This document shows, one piece after another, positions 25,821 through 33,320 of a DNA stretch of 43,999 bases. This DNA comes from a virus. Positions within the stretch are counted from its first letter, which is position 1. Every line of letters begins with the position of its first letter. The notes beneath the pieces are model-generated. The model saw nothing but the letters and a program-made list of their open reading frames with translations, did no database searches and was not told where the DNA came from. The position numbers and the translations under genes are program-made. The stretch covers positions 1-43,999 of the IMG/VR virus record IMGVR_UViG_3300005731_000007, one strand, 5' to 3'.

Positions 25821-27581
25821 TTAACTACACTCCTTCTGTCCGGTTACAGGATCGAAGTAACAAGCTGATCCTTCATTAACAAAGTCTTTACTATCCTCTA
25901 CCTTCTCTTCAGGTACTTCAGCTACATCCTCAGCTGCATCAGCATTAAGGATACCATATCGTTTACCTGAGACTCTGTAGGTCGTACATCCTGAGGCACC
26001 TTCATCATAGGCTTTCATGTAGACTTCCTTGAACTGATCCCAAGTAACTGAGTCACCTACGTTACAAGTCTTAGAGCAAGCTGAGTCTACAAACTTAGAT
26101 GCTGCAGTCAGTACACTTACATGGTCGAAGACACTAAGGTCGTCAGCTTTAACCCCTTTGATACCCCACTCACGGTAAGCATAGTCGTCTACTCGTTCTA
26201 CCTTAGGGCCATCAAAGGTTTGGATGGTACGTTTAAAGTAGTAAGAGAACACTGGTTCAATACCTGAGCTTACATTATCAGCAGATAGACTAATAGAGCC
26301 TGTGGGAGCGATAGACAGAAGATGAGAATTACGCAGACCGTGAACATTAATGTCATCTCGGATGTCTTGAGGAAGAGTCTTAGCAAACTCTGAGTCAAGT
26401 AGTTGTGTATCGAAGACAGGGAAAGGTCCTTTCTCTATAGCTAGAGCTACTGAACTACGGTAAGCTGTATCACGTAGGATTGTCATGACACTCTCAACAA
26501 ACTGGATGAACTCAGGACTCCCGTAAGGGTAGCCACAAGCCTCACCAGCGTTAGCTAGACCCGTTACCCCTAACCCCATACGTCGCTTATCCTTAGCCTC
26601 CTTCTCTTGCTTAGGTAGTGGGTATACAGCACGGTCTACTACGTTATCCATAGCCTGTACAATAGGTGGGATGTCATGTTTGAACTGCTCATAGTTAAAC
26701 GAGAGTACATCTTCATCTCCCATGTGGTCTTTATACACATACTTAGTAAGGTTGAATGAACCTAGGAGACATGCACCATAAGGAGGCAGGGGTTGTTCAC
26801 CGCATGGGTTGGTAGCTGCGATAGTCTCACAGTAATGGAGGTTATTCTTCTTATTCATAGTGTCAATGAAGAGTACCCCCGGCTCAGCCCAGTCCCATGT
26901 AGCCCGTAGAATCTTATCCCACAGTGCCTTAGCTCTGATAGTCTTGTATACCCTACCATCGAAGACTAGATCAAACTCAGTGTCCTCCTTAACAGCCTTC
27001 ATGAAGTCATCTGTAACACCTACTGAGATATTAAACTGAGTAAGCTTATCGTAGTTAGTCTTAGCCCCTACGAACTCTTCGATGTCTGGGTGGTCCACTC
27101 TAAGTACACCCATCTGAGCACCACGGCGATGTCCAGCACTAGAAATAGTTTGACATAGAGCGTCATAAATCCCCATGAAAGTAACAGGCCCAGATGAACG
27201 GGAGTTAAGAGACTTAATATTAGCCCCACGAGGACGAAGAGTAGAGAAATCATAGCCGATACCTCCTCCTAGCCGCATAGTTATACCAGCTTCTTTAGCC
27301 TTATCCATGATATCATCGAAGCTGTCCTCTACTGTCCCACTAACAAAGCAGTTATAAGGAGTGACGACCCGAGGAGCGCCCATAGCAGACTGTACCCTGC
27401 CAGCAGGAAGGAACCGCATATCATACAGAATGTCACGAACAACATTGAAGTGCTCCTCATCATCTTTAAGTGAGTCAGCTACCCGAGTCATAGCTTCTTT
27501 GAATGTCTCTCCTTCTCCTCGGTATTTCATAGCGTGAATCTCTTCACTGATAGGGAGAGTAGGTCCGTAATGTTTAGTCAT
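25821..27581 (-). CDS. nrdJ: Class II (B12-dependent) ribonucleotide reductase
   Basis: A 586-residue enzyme that reduces ribonucleotides to deoxyribonucleotides with adenosylcobalamin as radical source. Visible motifs include PYNCFVSGT (first redox Cys), RLGGGIGYDFSTLRPRGA, TNPCGEQPLPPYGAC (radical site Asn, Cys, Glu), RRMGLGVTGLANAGE, and APTGSISLSADNVSSGIEP. A C-terminal redox tail has Cys in GCTTYRVSGK and in the last residues (ACYFDPVTGQKECS). There is no NrdB partner in the window, consistent with class II. I prefer the ATG at 27581, since the longer frame extends through the upstream gene. It sits at the heart of a dNTP operon with thyX and a gp1.7-like kinase. Confidence 0.92.
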   Translation of the reverse strand: MTKHYGPTLPISEEIHAMKYRGEGETFKEAMTRVADSLKDDEEHFNVVRDILYDMRFLPAGRVQSAMGAPRVVTPYNCFVSGTVEDSFDDIMDKAKEAGITMRLGGGIGYDFSTLRPRGANIKSLNSRSSGPVTFMGIYDALCQTISSAGHRRGAQMGVLRVDHPDIEEFVGAKTNYDKLTQFNISVGVTDDFMKAVKEDTEFDLVFDGRVYKTIRAKALWDKILRATWDWAEPGVLFIDTMNKKNNLHYCETIAATNPCGEQPLPPYGACLLGSFNLTKYVYKDHMGDEDVLSFNYEQFKHDIPPIVQAMDNVVDRAVYPLPKQEKEAKDKRRMGLGVTGLANAGEACGYPYGSPEFIQFVESVMTILRDTAYRSSVALAIEKGPFPVFDTQLLDSEFAKTLPQDIRDDINVHGLRNSHLLSIAPTGSISLSADNVSSGIEPVFSYYFKRTIQTFDGPKVERVDDYAYREWGIKGVKADDLSVFDHVSVLTAASKFVDSACSKTCNVGDSVTWDQFKEVYMKAYDEGASGCTTYRVSGKRYGILNADAAEDVAEVPEEKVEDSKDFVNEGSACYFDPVTGQKECS

Positions 27582-27582
27582 A

Positions 27583-27795
27583 TTAATCTTTCTTTGGGAT
27601 AATGAAAAGGACAAGTAGGAAGAGTAGGATAAAGAAGACCCAGAGGCCAGCACTAATCCAGAGAGGTGAGAGTACCCACCACCAAGACCATGTGATATAC
27701 CCTACCAATTTGAGGGTGATAAAGACGATAGTTAGCAGACCTACGAAACCAATCCCACTGCTGCTGCTAGAAGCTCCTTTAGTTTCATTAACCAT
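27583..27795 (-). CDS. Small two-helix membrane protein
   Basis: A 70-residue protein with two hydrophobic spans, about 15-33 (GFVGLLTIVFITLKLVGY) and 45-65 (ISAGLWVFFILLFLLVLF), and a short polar start and end. The stop is one base before the RNR ATG. It may change the host membrane. No family is recognised. It overlaps the MazG-like gene by 8 bases. Confidence 0.7.
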   Translation of the reverse strand: MVNETKGASSSSSGIGFVGLLTIVFITLKLVGYITWSWWWVLSPLWISAGLWVFFILLFLLVLFIIPKKD

Positions 27796-28159
27796 TCACA
27801 AGGTCCTCCAAGTTTACCTTAGGATAGCTTTCATTCTTAAGAATCTTACCATCCTCTCTACGTTTAATAGTACCATCCTCTTGGATACACCGTCCAATGT
27901 TATTGTTATGTACTCGTTTAATAGCTTCGTCTAGGTCCCAGCCTCTTACATTAGCATAACCATAGATGACATAAACTAGATCAGCTAGTTCTTTAAGCTC
28001 TTCTTCAACACCTCCAAAGTCTCCATCACACCACTCCGTGTACTCTTCGTTAATGAGCGCGGTTGACATAGGTACATTAGGCTTCTGCCCTGTCACCTGA
28101 ACAAAGTCTCGTACCATATCCATAGTTGACCAGTTAAATTCTAGTTGTTTCTTTGTCAA
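27788..28159 (-). CDS. MazG-like nucleotide pyrophosphohydrolase
   Basis: A 123-residue all-alpha NTP pyrophosphohydrolase of the MazG/HisE type, which would hydrolyse NTPs or dNTPs, or lower ppGpp. The metal site is visible as INEEYTEWCDGD and VEEELKELADLVYVIYGYA (E-x2-E then E-x2-D, residues about 36-67). The start is TTG with AGGAG 6 bases before it. Its place in the dNTP gene group suggests pool control or removal of modified nucleotides. Confidence 0.75.
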   Translation of the reverse strand: MTKKQLEFNWSTMDMVRDFVQVTGQKPNVPMSTALINEEYTEWCDGDFGGVEEELKELADLVYVIYGYANVRGWDLDEAIKRVHNNNIGRCIQEDGTIKRREDGKILKNESYPKVNLEDLVNG

Positions 28160-28304
28160 AGTACTCTCCTAAATCTTTTAGTATTTCTTCTTCAATCAGT
28201 AGTTTAATTACGTACTCTTGTTCAATGTCATGGTCTAAGAGTAGTTGCTCTAATCCATAGCTCATAGCTAGCATACTAATCTGCTCTTCCGTTAGATCAT
28301 CCAT
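28134..28304 (-). CDS. Unknown 56-residue acidic helical protein
   Basis: A complete frame (MDDLTEEQISMLAMSYGLEQ with a long helix to residue 50) between the metallophosphoesterase and the MazG-like gene, overlapping both. GGAG at 7 bases (TTGGAGAGGGAGT) precedes the ATG. It is acidic and has no recognisable domain. Confidence 0.6.
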   Translation of the reverse strand: MDDLTEEQISMLAMSYGLEQLLLDHDIEQEYVIKLLIEEEILKDLGEYFDKETTRI

Positions 28305-29073
28305 ACTCCCTCTCCAACATACCTAGACTAATAAACTGAGGCTCGAACCTACCCTCATCTACGTCCCTCATAAGAACCACTCCATTCCACCAATCATTGT
28401 TCGCCTGTCCTGCCCATGTCTCCTCATGTCCTTTGTAGCACCCGACCACCATGCCAATACTGCCCGGACCATCCTTGAAATACAGATCACGTTTATGAGA
28501 ATGACCACAGACAGAAGAATTATGGCGATTGTTGATGACTGTATAAGCGTGATGTACACCAGAAGTAGCTGTGCCAAAGTTACCAGAACTAAAGAAGTGG
28601 CTGAAATCGACACCATTGTAGTTAGAGATGGAGGGGCCACCATTCTTGTACTCGTGGTATTCATCGAACCACTTGTCTGTTTGAAGATGCCCAAAGGATA
28701 CCCCGTATTTTTCTCCCTCCATTCGTGGGTGCTCTGCAAGGTACTTCTTGATCCGATGTTCGTGGTTACCCTCATGTCCGATCCACGTTGGCTTCTTCTT
28801 CTTGTTCTTCTTGAACTGATGTCTGAGCCTACTTTGCGAATCATTGTACACCTCTATATCTTTCTCATATTGATTGGCAACTAGTGCCTGAGGGTACCTA
28901 GTATCGAAGGAGTTAAGTGATACCATGTCAGCACCATCACCTAGGTCAATAACCATATCAGGTCTGGTGTCATAGATATATTTACCTAGCCAATCAAACC
29001 TCTCGTTACTGTGCTTAGGGTCGGCATGTGCACAGCTGAATACTAGAATATCTTTACTCTTAGACTGGGCCAT
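28297..29073 (-). CDS. Metallophosphoesterase
   Basis: A 258-residue calcineurin-like phosphoesterase. Motifs: DLGDGAD (about residues 44-50), GHEGNHEHR (about 99-107) and CGHSHKRD (about 188-195), which bind the two metals. The first motif, normally D-x-H, reads SCAHAD near residue 14, so the first metal Asp is replaced by Cys. Start at 29073 is chosen because GGAG lies 6 bases upstream. The substrate is unknown; phage relatives act on nucleotides or phosphoproteins. The gene overlaps neighbours on both sides. Confidence 0.8.
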   Translation of the reverse strand: MAQSKSKDILVFSCAHADPKHSNERFDWLGKYIYDTRPDMVIDLGDGADMVSLNSFDTRYPQALVANQYEKDIEVYNDSQSRLRHQFKKNKKKKPTWIGHEGNHEHRIKKYLAEHPRMEGEKYGVSFGHLQTDKWFDEYHEYKNGGPSISNYNGVDFSHFFSSGNFGTATSGVHHAYTVINNRHNSSVCGHSHKRDLYFKDGPGSIGMVVGCYKGHEETWAGQANNDWWNGVVLMRDVDEGRFEPQFISLGMLEREYG

Positions 29074-29215
29074 TGTTCTCTCCATAGTAACCATACTCAC
29101 TCTGATCTCCCATCTCTAGGTCTTGCAAGTACATAGACAAGTCCTTCTGCATCTTAATGAGGTCACTACGAGTAAGTTGAAGTGTCACCTTCTTGCCACC
29201 GATCTCAAAGTTCAT
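29060..29215 (-). CDS. Unknown 51-residue protein
   Basis: A complete frame beginning MNFEIGGKKVTLQLTRSDLI and ending ENNGPV, tightly packed between the phosphoesterase and the resolvase, with a 14-base overlap downstream. It looks like a small beta-helix fold with a helix near residues 17-34. A TTG at 29233 could give a slightly longer start. No family is recognised. Confidence 0.55.
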   Translation of the reverse strand: MNFEIGGKKVTLQLTRSDLIKMQKDLSMYLQDLEMGDQSEYGYYGENNGPV

Positions 29216-29225
29216 AGTATGTTTA

Positions 29226-29669
29226 TCACTCAAGTCCATCTAAATCTTCCTTCTCTTCTTCGGTTAACCACTCTTCAGGTATAGTCTTAGCTGCGTACTT
29301 GTACCCATGCCTATTACACCACTGAGCATAGGTAGTGTTAGAAGCTTTACTTAGTTTAGCATTAGGATTAGAGAAGACAAATCTAATATCCAAGTGAGGG
29401 TATTGTTTCTTAATCTCTAGGTGCTTCCGTCTATCAGCAGCTACGAACCTTCCTTTAGTTTCAATGATGATTCCATTACTTAAGATGAAGTCAGGTGTGT
29501 ATGTCCTAGTCCTATGGTCTAGCCACTTGATCTTCTTCTCTTCGTATGTAAACTTAACCTTCCTCTTACGTAACCAAGATGCTGTGTCCTTCTCAAGACC
29601 AGACCTATACCCATACTTAAGGGCTGCTTGTCTAGCCTTGAGAGCCTTTCCAGTTTGATGTTTAGTCAC
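29226..29669 (-). CDS. Holliday junction resolvase, T7 endonuclease I-like
   Basis: A 147-residue nuclease. YRSGLEKDTASWL at about residues 21-33 carries the active-site Glu, and TYTPDFILSNGIIIETKGR (about 56-74) contains the Asp and E-x-K of the PD-(D/E)XK fold as in T7 gp3. It would resolve branched DNA before packaging and also help break host DNA. The start appears to be GTG at 29669, 10 bases after GGAGG. The length matches T7 gp3 (149 residues). Confidence 0.88.
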   Translation of the reverse strand: MTKHQTGKALKARQAALKYGYRSGLEKDTASWLRKRKVKFTYEEKKIKWLDHRTRTYTPDFILSNGIIIETKGRFVAADRRKHLEIKKQYPHLDIRFVFSNPNAKLSKASNTTYAQWCNRHGYKYAAKTIPEEWLTEEEKEDLDGLE

Positions 29670-29675
29670 CAGCCA

Positions 29676-29993
29676 TTAGCCTCCTTGAAGTTTCTTCTCA
29701 AGCTTTTCAATACTCCTCTGTAAAATAGCTAGGTGTCTTTCATCTTCGTCTTGTTCCCTCTTTAGTCTATTCTTATACTCCTCGTCAGTCTCTTCTCTTC
29801 GAGTAGAGATATATGTATTTACACAAGTGTCTCCGTACTGAACTTCTGTATCTACATTGAAGGAGGCTTCTTCACCGTGTTCTTCGATTAGCTCTTTGAA
29901 CAGAGCCATACATTCTCCTAGAGTTTTGTATGATACATCTACCTCAAATTCTGTGTAGACCATCTTTTTCTTATTCTTTTCCTTATGAATCAT
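29676..29993 (-). CDS. Unknown 105-residue protein
   Basis: A Lys-rich start (HKEKNKKK), a beta-alpha core (about 12-60) and a charged, coiled-coil C-terminal half (about 65-103). Its ATG overlaps the stop of the nuclease gene (AAAATGA), and GAGG lies 7 bases before it. No domain is recognised. It lies between two DNA nucleases, so a link to DNA processing is possible only by context. Confidence 0.65.
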   Translation of the reverse strand: MIHKEKNKKKMVYTEFEVDVSYKTLGECMALFKELIEEHGEEASFNVDTEVQYGDTCVNTYISTRREETDEEYKNRLKREQDEDERHLAILQRSIEKLEKKLQGG

Positions 29994-30883
29994 TTTACTA
30001 CCTCTGGAACCTTAGGCTCTTTTCCTTCCTTCACATAAGTCAAGTAAACAGGACCGCTGGCATATAAAAACGTTCTAGCTTCGGGCCAGCAGGTGTTCTT
30101 CCAGTCACAATACGAACAGTTAATAGATAGTTTTCGATTGCCAGTGGGGAGAAAGCGACCTTGCCTTCTATAACCCACTGGTTCGTCTTCAAATCCTCTG
30201 GCAGGAGTTTCTCCTCCATTAACCATCTCCTTTCTTTGTTTAACGAACTCTTCTTTACCCTCTAGTTCATCAGTGAAGTCATACATATCTAGGCATAGAT
30301 GACCATTGACTTTATCGAAGGCTAGAAATCCAGCTTGAGTCTTGTCTTCAACCAGAGGATCATCTTGGCTAGCATAGAGATACGAGGAGAGTTGTTGGAT
30401 GTACCCGAAGGGGTCCTCTTCTCGGAGTCTATGTTCCTTGAACTTCTTATATGAGTAGGGTGATGCTGTCTTAACATCCACAAGTATCCCATCAATTACA
30501 CAATCCCTATGTCCTTTGATGCCTTGAATGTACATCTCATCTTGTTCTCCTTCTACCTTATGTCCAGCTGCTACAGCTAGTGAGAGGATGAAGTCTTCAA
30601 GTAGGTCACCGTAGAGAAACTTAAGATAAGTATTAGGTTGAAGTTCTTCCTTCTGTTTGGCATCAACATTACATTCGTACCATAGTTTACGTTCACATGG
30701 TTGTCCTAGATTAGACATCCTCAGTGAGCCCTTCTCTCTTACCTCTTCTTCAGGGGTGAGACGAGAGAGCAAGGTTTCCCCTACCCTCTCTTTGAAGTAC
30801 TCATTGATAACCTCAGACCAACCACCCTTCTTAGAGACAACAGAATAAATGTCATCTACTAGAGTGTCGATAGTCTTATCCAT
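29990..30883 (-). CDS. Cas4/RecB-like PD-(D/E)XK exonuclease with Fe-S cluster
   Basis: A 297-residue nuclease. HRDCVIDGILVDVKTAS at about residues 123-139 contains the PD-(D/E)XK core (Asp and D-V-K) and QLSSYLYASQ is the following helix. An N-terminal Cys (QPCERKLWYEC, about 63) and a C-terminal C-x2-C-x5-C (NCSYCDWKNTC, about 257-267) form a 4Fe-4S site, as in Cas4, AddB and Dna2. In such phages this gene probably replaces T7 gp6 exonuclease in recombination and host DNA breakdown. It is coupled to the downstream gene by a 4-base overlap. Confidence 0.85.
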   Translation of the reverse strand: MDKTIDTLVDDIYSVVSKKGGWSEVINEYFKERVGETLLSRLTPEEEVREKGSLRMSNLGQPCERKLWYECNVDAKQKEELQPNTYLKFLYGDLLEDFILSLAVAAGHKVEGEQDEMYIQGIKGHRDCVIDGILVDVKTASPYSYKKFKEHRLREEDPFGYIQQLSSYLYASQDDPLVEDKTQAGFLAFDKVNGHLCLDMYDFTDELEGKEEFVKQRKEMVNGGETPARGFEDEPVGYRRQGRFLPTGNRKLSINCSYCDWKNTCWPEARTFLYASGPVYLTYVKEGKEPKVPEVVK

Positions 30884-31145
30884 CAGTACTGTCCTTATCT
30901 TTAAGATACGTTACACCCTTCTTAGGCCACACCCAACCACCTTTGTGAAAAAAGATGAGCAAAGAAGGAATTGCGCAAGGCCAGATGAGAGAGGTCGTAA
31001 TGTGAAGGACCCAAGGTACCCTGTACTCATAACCCCCTTTGTACATGAGGGCATCATAATCCTCCACACTATCCCCGTGCTCATACCCAACGGAGAACAC
31101 GAAGAAGATTGCAACAGAGGTTAGATACAACAAAATCAATCCCAC
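30876..31145 (-). CDS. Small two-helix membrane protein
   Basis: An 89-residue protein with two hydrophobic spans: about 3-20 (LILLYLTSVAIFFVFSV) and 46-66 (LHITTSLIWPCAIPSLLIFF). A basic C-terminal tail follows. It overlaps the nuclease gene downstream and the SSB gene upstream. The function is unknown; membrane proteins of this size in phage early regions may affect superinfection or host membrane potential. Confidence 0.65.
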   Translation of the reverse strand: MGLILLYLTSVAIFFVFSVGYEHGDSVEDYDALMYKGGYEYRVPWVLHITTSLIWPCAIPSLLIFFHKGGWVWPKKGVTYLKDKDSTDG

Positions 31146-31633
31146 AGTTCATCACCCTCCTTCTTCTCTTTAACTTCTACATGATCCAAGACTTTCACTG
31201 ACTCCAAGCGAGTGCCGGGGTTGTACTTAGTATCATAGACAGACACTTCAACTTGAACAGTAGAACCATTACCGATAGGACCATCATCCTCAAAGGACCA
31301 AGGAGAACCATCAGCCTTAGTAACCTTAGGTGCACCTGATGCGAAGTCTAGAATCTTACCGCCTTTACCTTTCTTCTCATGCTCTCGACGGAAGCGTACA
31401 ATGTCGCGTCCTTCATCATCGAACTTAGAGTTCTTAGCTGCCACTGAGCCTGACATCTTAAGTGTCTTGTAGTCAGCATCAGACATAGTAAGCATTAGAG
31501 AGTAGACACCATTACATGGGGAAGGTGCAGTGAATGCTTGATCTTCTTCACTCCAAGCTTTCATGTCTCGGTTGTCTTCGAAGACCTTAGCCCAGTTACA
31601 GACACCAGTGAATGAATAAGTTTTAGTTGCCAT
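31136..31633 (-). CDS. Single-stranded DNA-binding protein, T7 gp2.5-like
   Basis: A 165-residue SSB. The start at 31633 is chosen because AGGAG lies 10 bases upstream. The pattern is an OB-fold (beta-rich residues 1-145 with KTYSFTGVCNWAKVF at the start) followed by an acidic tail with a terminal aromatic residue (EVKEKKEGDELWD). The tail with a terminal aromatic residue is how T7 gp2.5 contacts polymerase and helicase. It is the first recognisable gene after the promoter at 31790-31818, so it may be expressed independently and highly. Confidence 0.78.
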   Translation of the reverse strand: MATKTYSFTGVCNWAKVFEDNRDMKAWSEEDQAFTAPSPCNGVYSLMLTMSDADYKTLKMSGSVAAKNSKFDDEGRDIVRFRREHEKKGKGGKILDFASGAPKVTKADGSPWSFEDDGPIGNGSTVQVEVSVYDTKYNPGTRLESVKVLDHVEVKEKKEGDELWD

Positions 31634-31754
31634 TGTAAATATTCTCCTCATCAATGGACATTAGATAATCATAGTGACACTCATGTACCTCATAGTCATC
31701 TATAAGAAACATGTAATCACCTTCTTTATTTATATAATAATCTAGAGTAGTGAT
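31623..31754 (-). CDS. Possible small leader gene before SSB, non-standard start
   Basis: A frame that reads like protein (YYINKEGDYMFLIDDYEVHE, ending DEENIYNGN) runs from about 31754 to the TAA at 31623, overlapping the SSB start by 11 bases. A clean AAGGAG lies exactly 8 bases upstream of an ATC codon at 31754-31752, the same spacer used by many genes here, but ATC is a very rare initiator. The first ATG is at 31712 (29 residues, AAGG 7 bases before it). The gene is probable; the start is open. Confidence 0.4.
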   Translation of the reverse strand: MTTLDYYINKEGDYMFLIDDYEVHECHYDYLMSIDEENIYNGN

Positions 31755-31783
31755 ATTAGATACTCCTTGTTATCCTTAGGTTA

Positions 31784-31818
31784 TACTTTAAAGTACTATA
31801 AGTTTGTCTCCTTGTCAA
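31784..31818 (-). promoter_or_regulatory. Sigma70-like promoter in front of SSB genes, with 12-bp palindrome
   Basis: On the minus strand TTGACA (31818-31813) is followed after 17 bases by TACTTT (31795-31790). The -10 box overlaps a perfect 12-bp palindrome, TACTTTAAAGTA (31784-31795), a plausible operator. It is the only clear promoter inside the leftward unit and would boost transcription of SSB, nucleases and dNTP genes. Confidence 0.6.
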
Positions 31819-31831
31819 GTATTAATTTAAT

Positions 31832-32092
31832 TTATGTTAAGAATTCTCCGGGGAGGATCATCTCAATCTTCGCATCTTCCTTCTCTCTTAACCACCAATG
31901 ATCTACTCCCTTAAGTAACGTAAGCCATTGTGTAGAATAAGGAACTAGAGGGGGCTTACCGCTGTCTTCACACCTTATAACGTGGACATACTCTCCGTTC
32001 TCCTTTTCTCTCGTCATCCACATATACTCGGGCCACTCCACATACTCTTTTGTCTTTTTATATACGTAACTCTGTTGTCTACTCTTCTTCAT
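31832..32092 (-). CDS. PEF1: small protein with C-terminal LPGEFLT tail
   Basis: An 86-residue protein, the leftmost of 13 small proteins that share a C-terminal tail of the form hydrophobic-Pro-x-Glu/Asp-Phe-hydrophobic-acidic. The body is rich in Trp, Tyr and Lys (KKSRQQSYVYKKTKEYVEW). AAGGAG lies 8 bases before the ATG. It is followed by non-coding DNA and the SSB promoter, so its tail cannot serve as a ribosome site for a next gene; the Glu is coded GAA. It shares no domain I recognise. Function is unknown. Confidence 0.8.
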   Translation of the reverse strand: MKKSRQQSYVYKKTKEYVEWPEYMWMTREKENGEYVHVIRCEDSGKPPLVPYSTQWLTLLKGVDHWWLREKEDAKIEMILPGEFLT

Positions 32093-32105
32093 ATGTTAAT
32101 CTCCT

Positions 32106-32291
32106 TTACTCTAGAAATTCAATAGGACAATAAACCTTATGTTCTAGCTGGCTCCTCAAATCTCCTTCAGTCCAAGGAGACTTAGACTTAGACTGAGGGT
32201 TAAAGAACATCCTCATCCTACCTTCTTCAAAGACCATAAAGAGGTTTGACCCCTCTCTCTTCACAATACCTAAGTTCTTCATCCGGTCCAT
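32106..32291 (-). CDS. PEF2: small protein with C-terminal CPIEFLE tail
   Basis: A 61-residue protein directly behind the polymerase gene. GGAG in the last codons of that gene lies 9 bases before this ATG. The body has a beta-like start (GSNLFMVFEEGRMRMFF) and a short Ser/Lys linker. The ribosome site of the next gene (PEF1) lies after the stop codon, so the tail here is conserved without any ribosome-site role. Confidence 0.8.
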   Translation of the reverse strand: MDRMKNLGIVKREGSNLFMVFEEGRMRMFFNPQSKSKSPWTEGDLRSQLEHKVYCPIEFLE

Positions 32292-33320
32292 TCAGTGGGT
32301 CTCCTTCCAATTCTTCCCAATTCTATAGTCACCTGTTAGATCACAGAACATACCAAACTTCTTACCTACTTCAGTAAGAGATTGACACATAAGCTCACCA
32401 ATCTTCTCAGCCTCCTCATAGGTAGGACATTCTACTTGCCACTCATCATGTACTAGGTCGACCAATCTAAACCTAATGTTCTTTGCCTTAGCTTCTCTGG
32501 TCCACCACACTGTAGCGTGTTTCATGATAGTGCTCTCAGCATTCTGTAGGTAGCCAGCCAACATAAGGTGTTCACTATTACATGGTACCCTACGTCCATC
32601 CACTCCTTCGAACCAACCTCTTTTAGCATCCCTAGGTATCCTCCACTCCTTAAGCTTCTTCAACTCAGGGAGAGCCTTAAGGAAGTTAGCCTCAGCCTGT
32701 TTAGCTTGAGCAACTGAACACCTTAGGATAGCTGCAATCTTAGGTAGCCCAGCACCTAGAAGCCATGCATAGATGAATGTCTTAGCATCGTCTCTAGTAC
32801 GACAGATAGGTCCTAGTGCTTTCTTATTCAGGTTATGGATGTCAGTCTCTAACTCTTTAACACCTGACAAGATAGCATCTCTATAGTCTTCTGACTCCAT
32901 GTAGTGAGCAAGGACACGTAGTTGGATACCTTCAGCATCAGCACCTACTAAGTAATGTTCAGTCTTAAAGAGAGCCCTTAGTTTGTCATCATACTTATAC
33001 TTAACCTCTTCAACTGCTGATGTAGGTGGGATAGGATTACCATGTTTATCCTTAGGCCAACAGGCTGGGATGTTAGCTTGGTTAGGCGAGGAGTGAGACA
33101 TCCTATGTGTCCATGCACCTATATGCCAGAACTTACCGTGTATCCTACCATCGTCAGAGACACAGCCTAACCACTCCTCAAGGCTGCTACGCCTACCTTC
33201 TAGGGTCAACCACTTGGCTAGGTCTCTAGCTGCGTCAGGGGCTGTAGGAGGGAGTGTCTTAAGGTTCTCCTCTGAACACTTCCAACCGTACCTCTTGTAA
33301 TGTTCAATGTCTCTGATCAT
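32292..33320 (-). CDS. DNA polymerase A, polymerase-domain half
   Basis: A 342-residue family A polymerase domain, without the exonuclease. Motif A is GADAEGIQLRVLAHY (about residues 124-138), motif B RDDAKTFIYAWLLGAG (about 174-189), motif C VHDEWQVEC (about 288-296). The N-terminus (ERLEW-type: YGWKCSEENLKTLP) continues where the exonuclease half at 36382-37251 stops, so one T7 gp5-like enzyme is split in two. E. coli position 762 is Tyr, but position 766, normally Tyr, is Leu, and the Gly after 762 is Ala. The start is ATGATC, 8 bases after AGGGAG which lies in the tail codons of PEF3. Confidence 0.9.
   Translation of the reverse strand: MIRDIEHYKRYGWKCSEENLKTLPPTAPDAARDLAKWLTLEGRRSSLEEWLGCVSDDGRIHGKFWHIGAWTHRMSHSSPNQANIPACWPKDKHGNPIPPTSAVEEVKYKYDDKLRALFKTEHYLVGADAEGIQLRVLAHYMESEDYRDAILSGVKELETDIHNLNKKALGPICRTRDDAKTFIYAWLLGAGLPKIAAILRCSVAQAKQAEANFLKALPELKKLKEWRIPRDAKRGWFEGVDGRRVPCNSEHLMLAGYLQNAESTIMKHATVWWTREAKAKNIRFRLVDLVHDEWQVECPTYEEAEKIGELMCQSLTEVGKKFGMFCDLTGDYRIGKNWKETH

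Noticed and set aside
25541-26530. P-x-E-F-like words inside ThyX (PPEFYAP) and RNR (SPEFIQF)
   Set aside because: They are internal parts of conserved enzymes, not terminal tails, so they are not counted in the PEF family.
28368-28884. Two long frames (158 and 152 codons) inside the metallophosphoesterase gene
   Set aside because: The phosphoesterase frame has intact metal motifs and a good ribosome site; the others are shadows.
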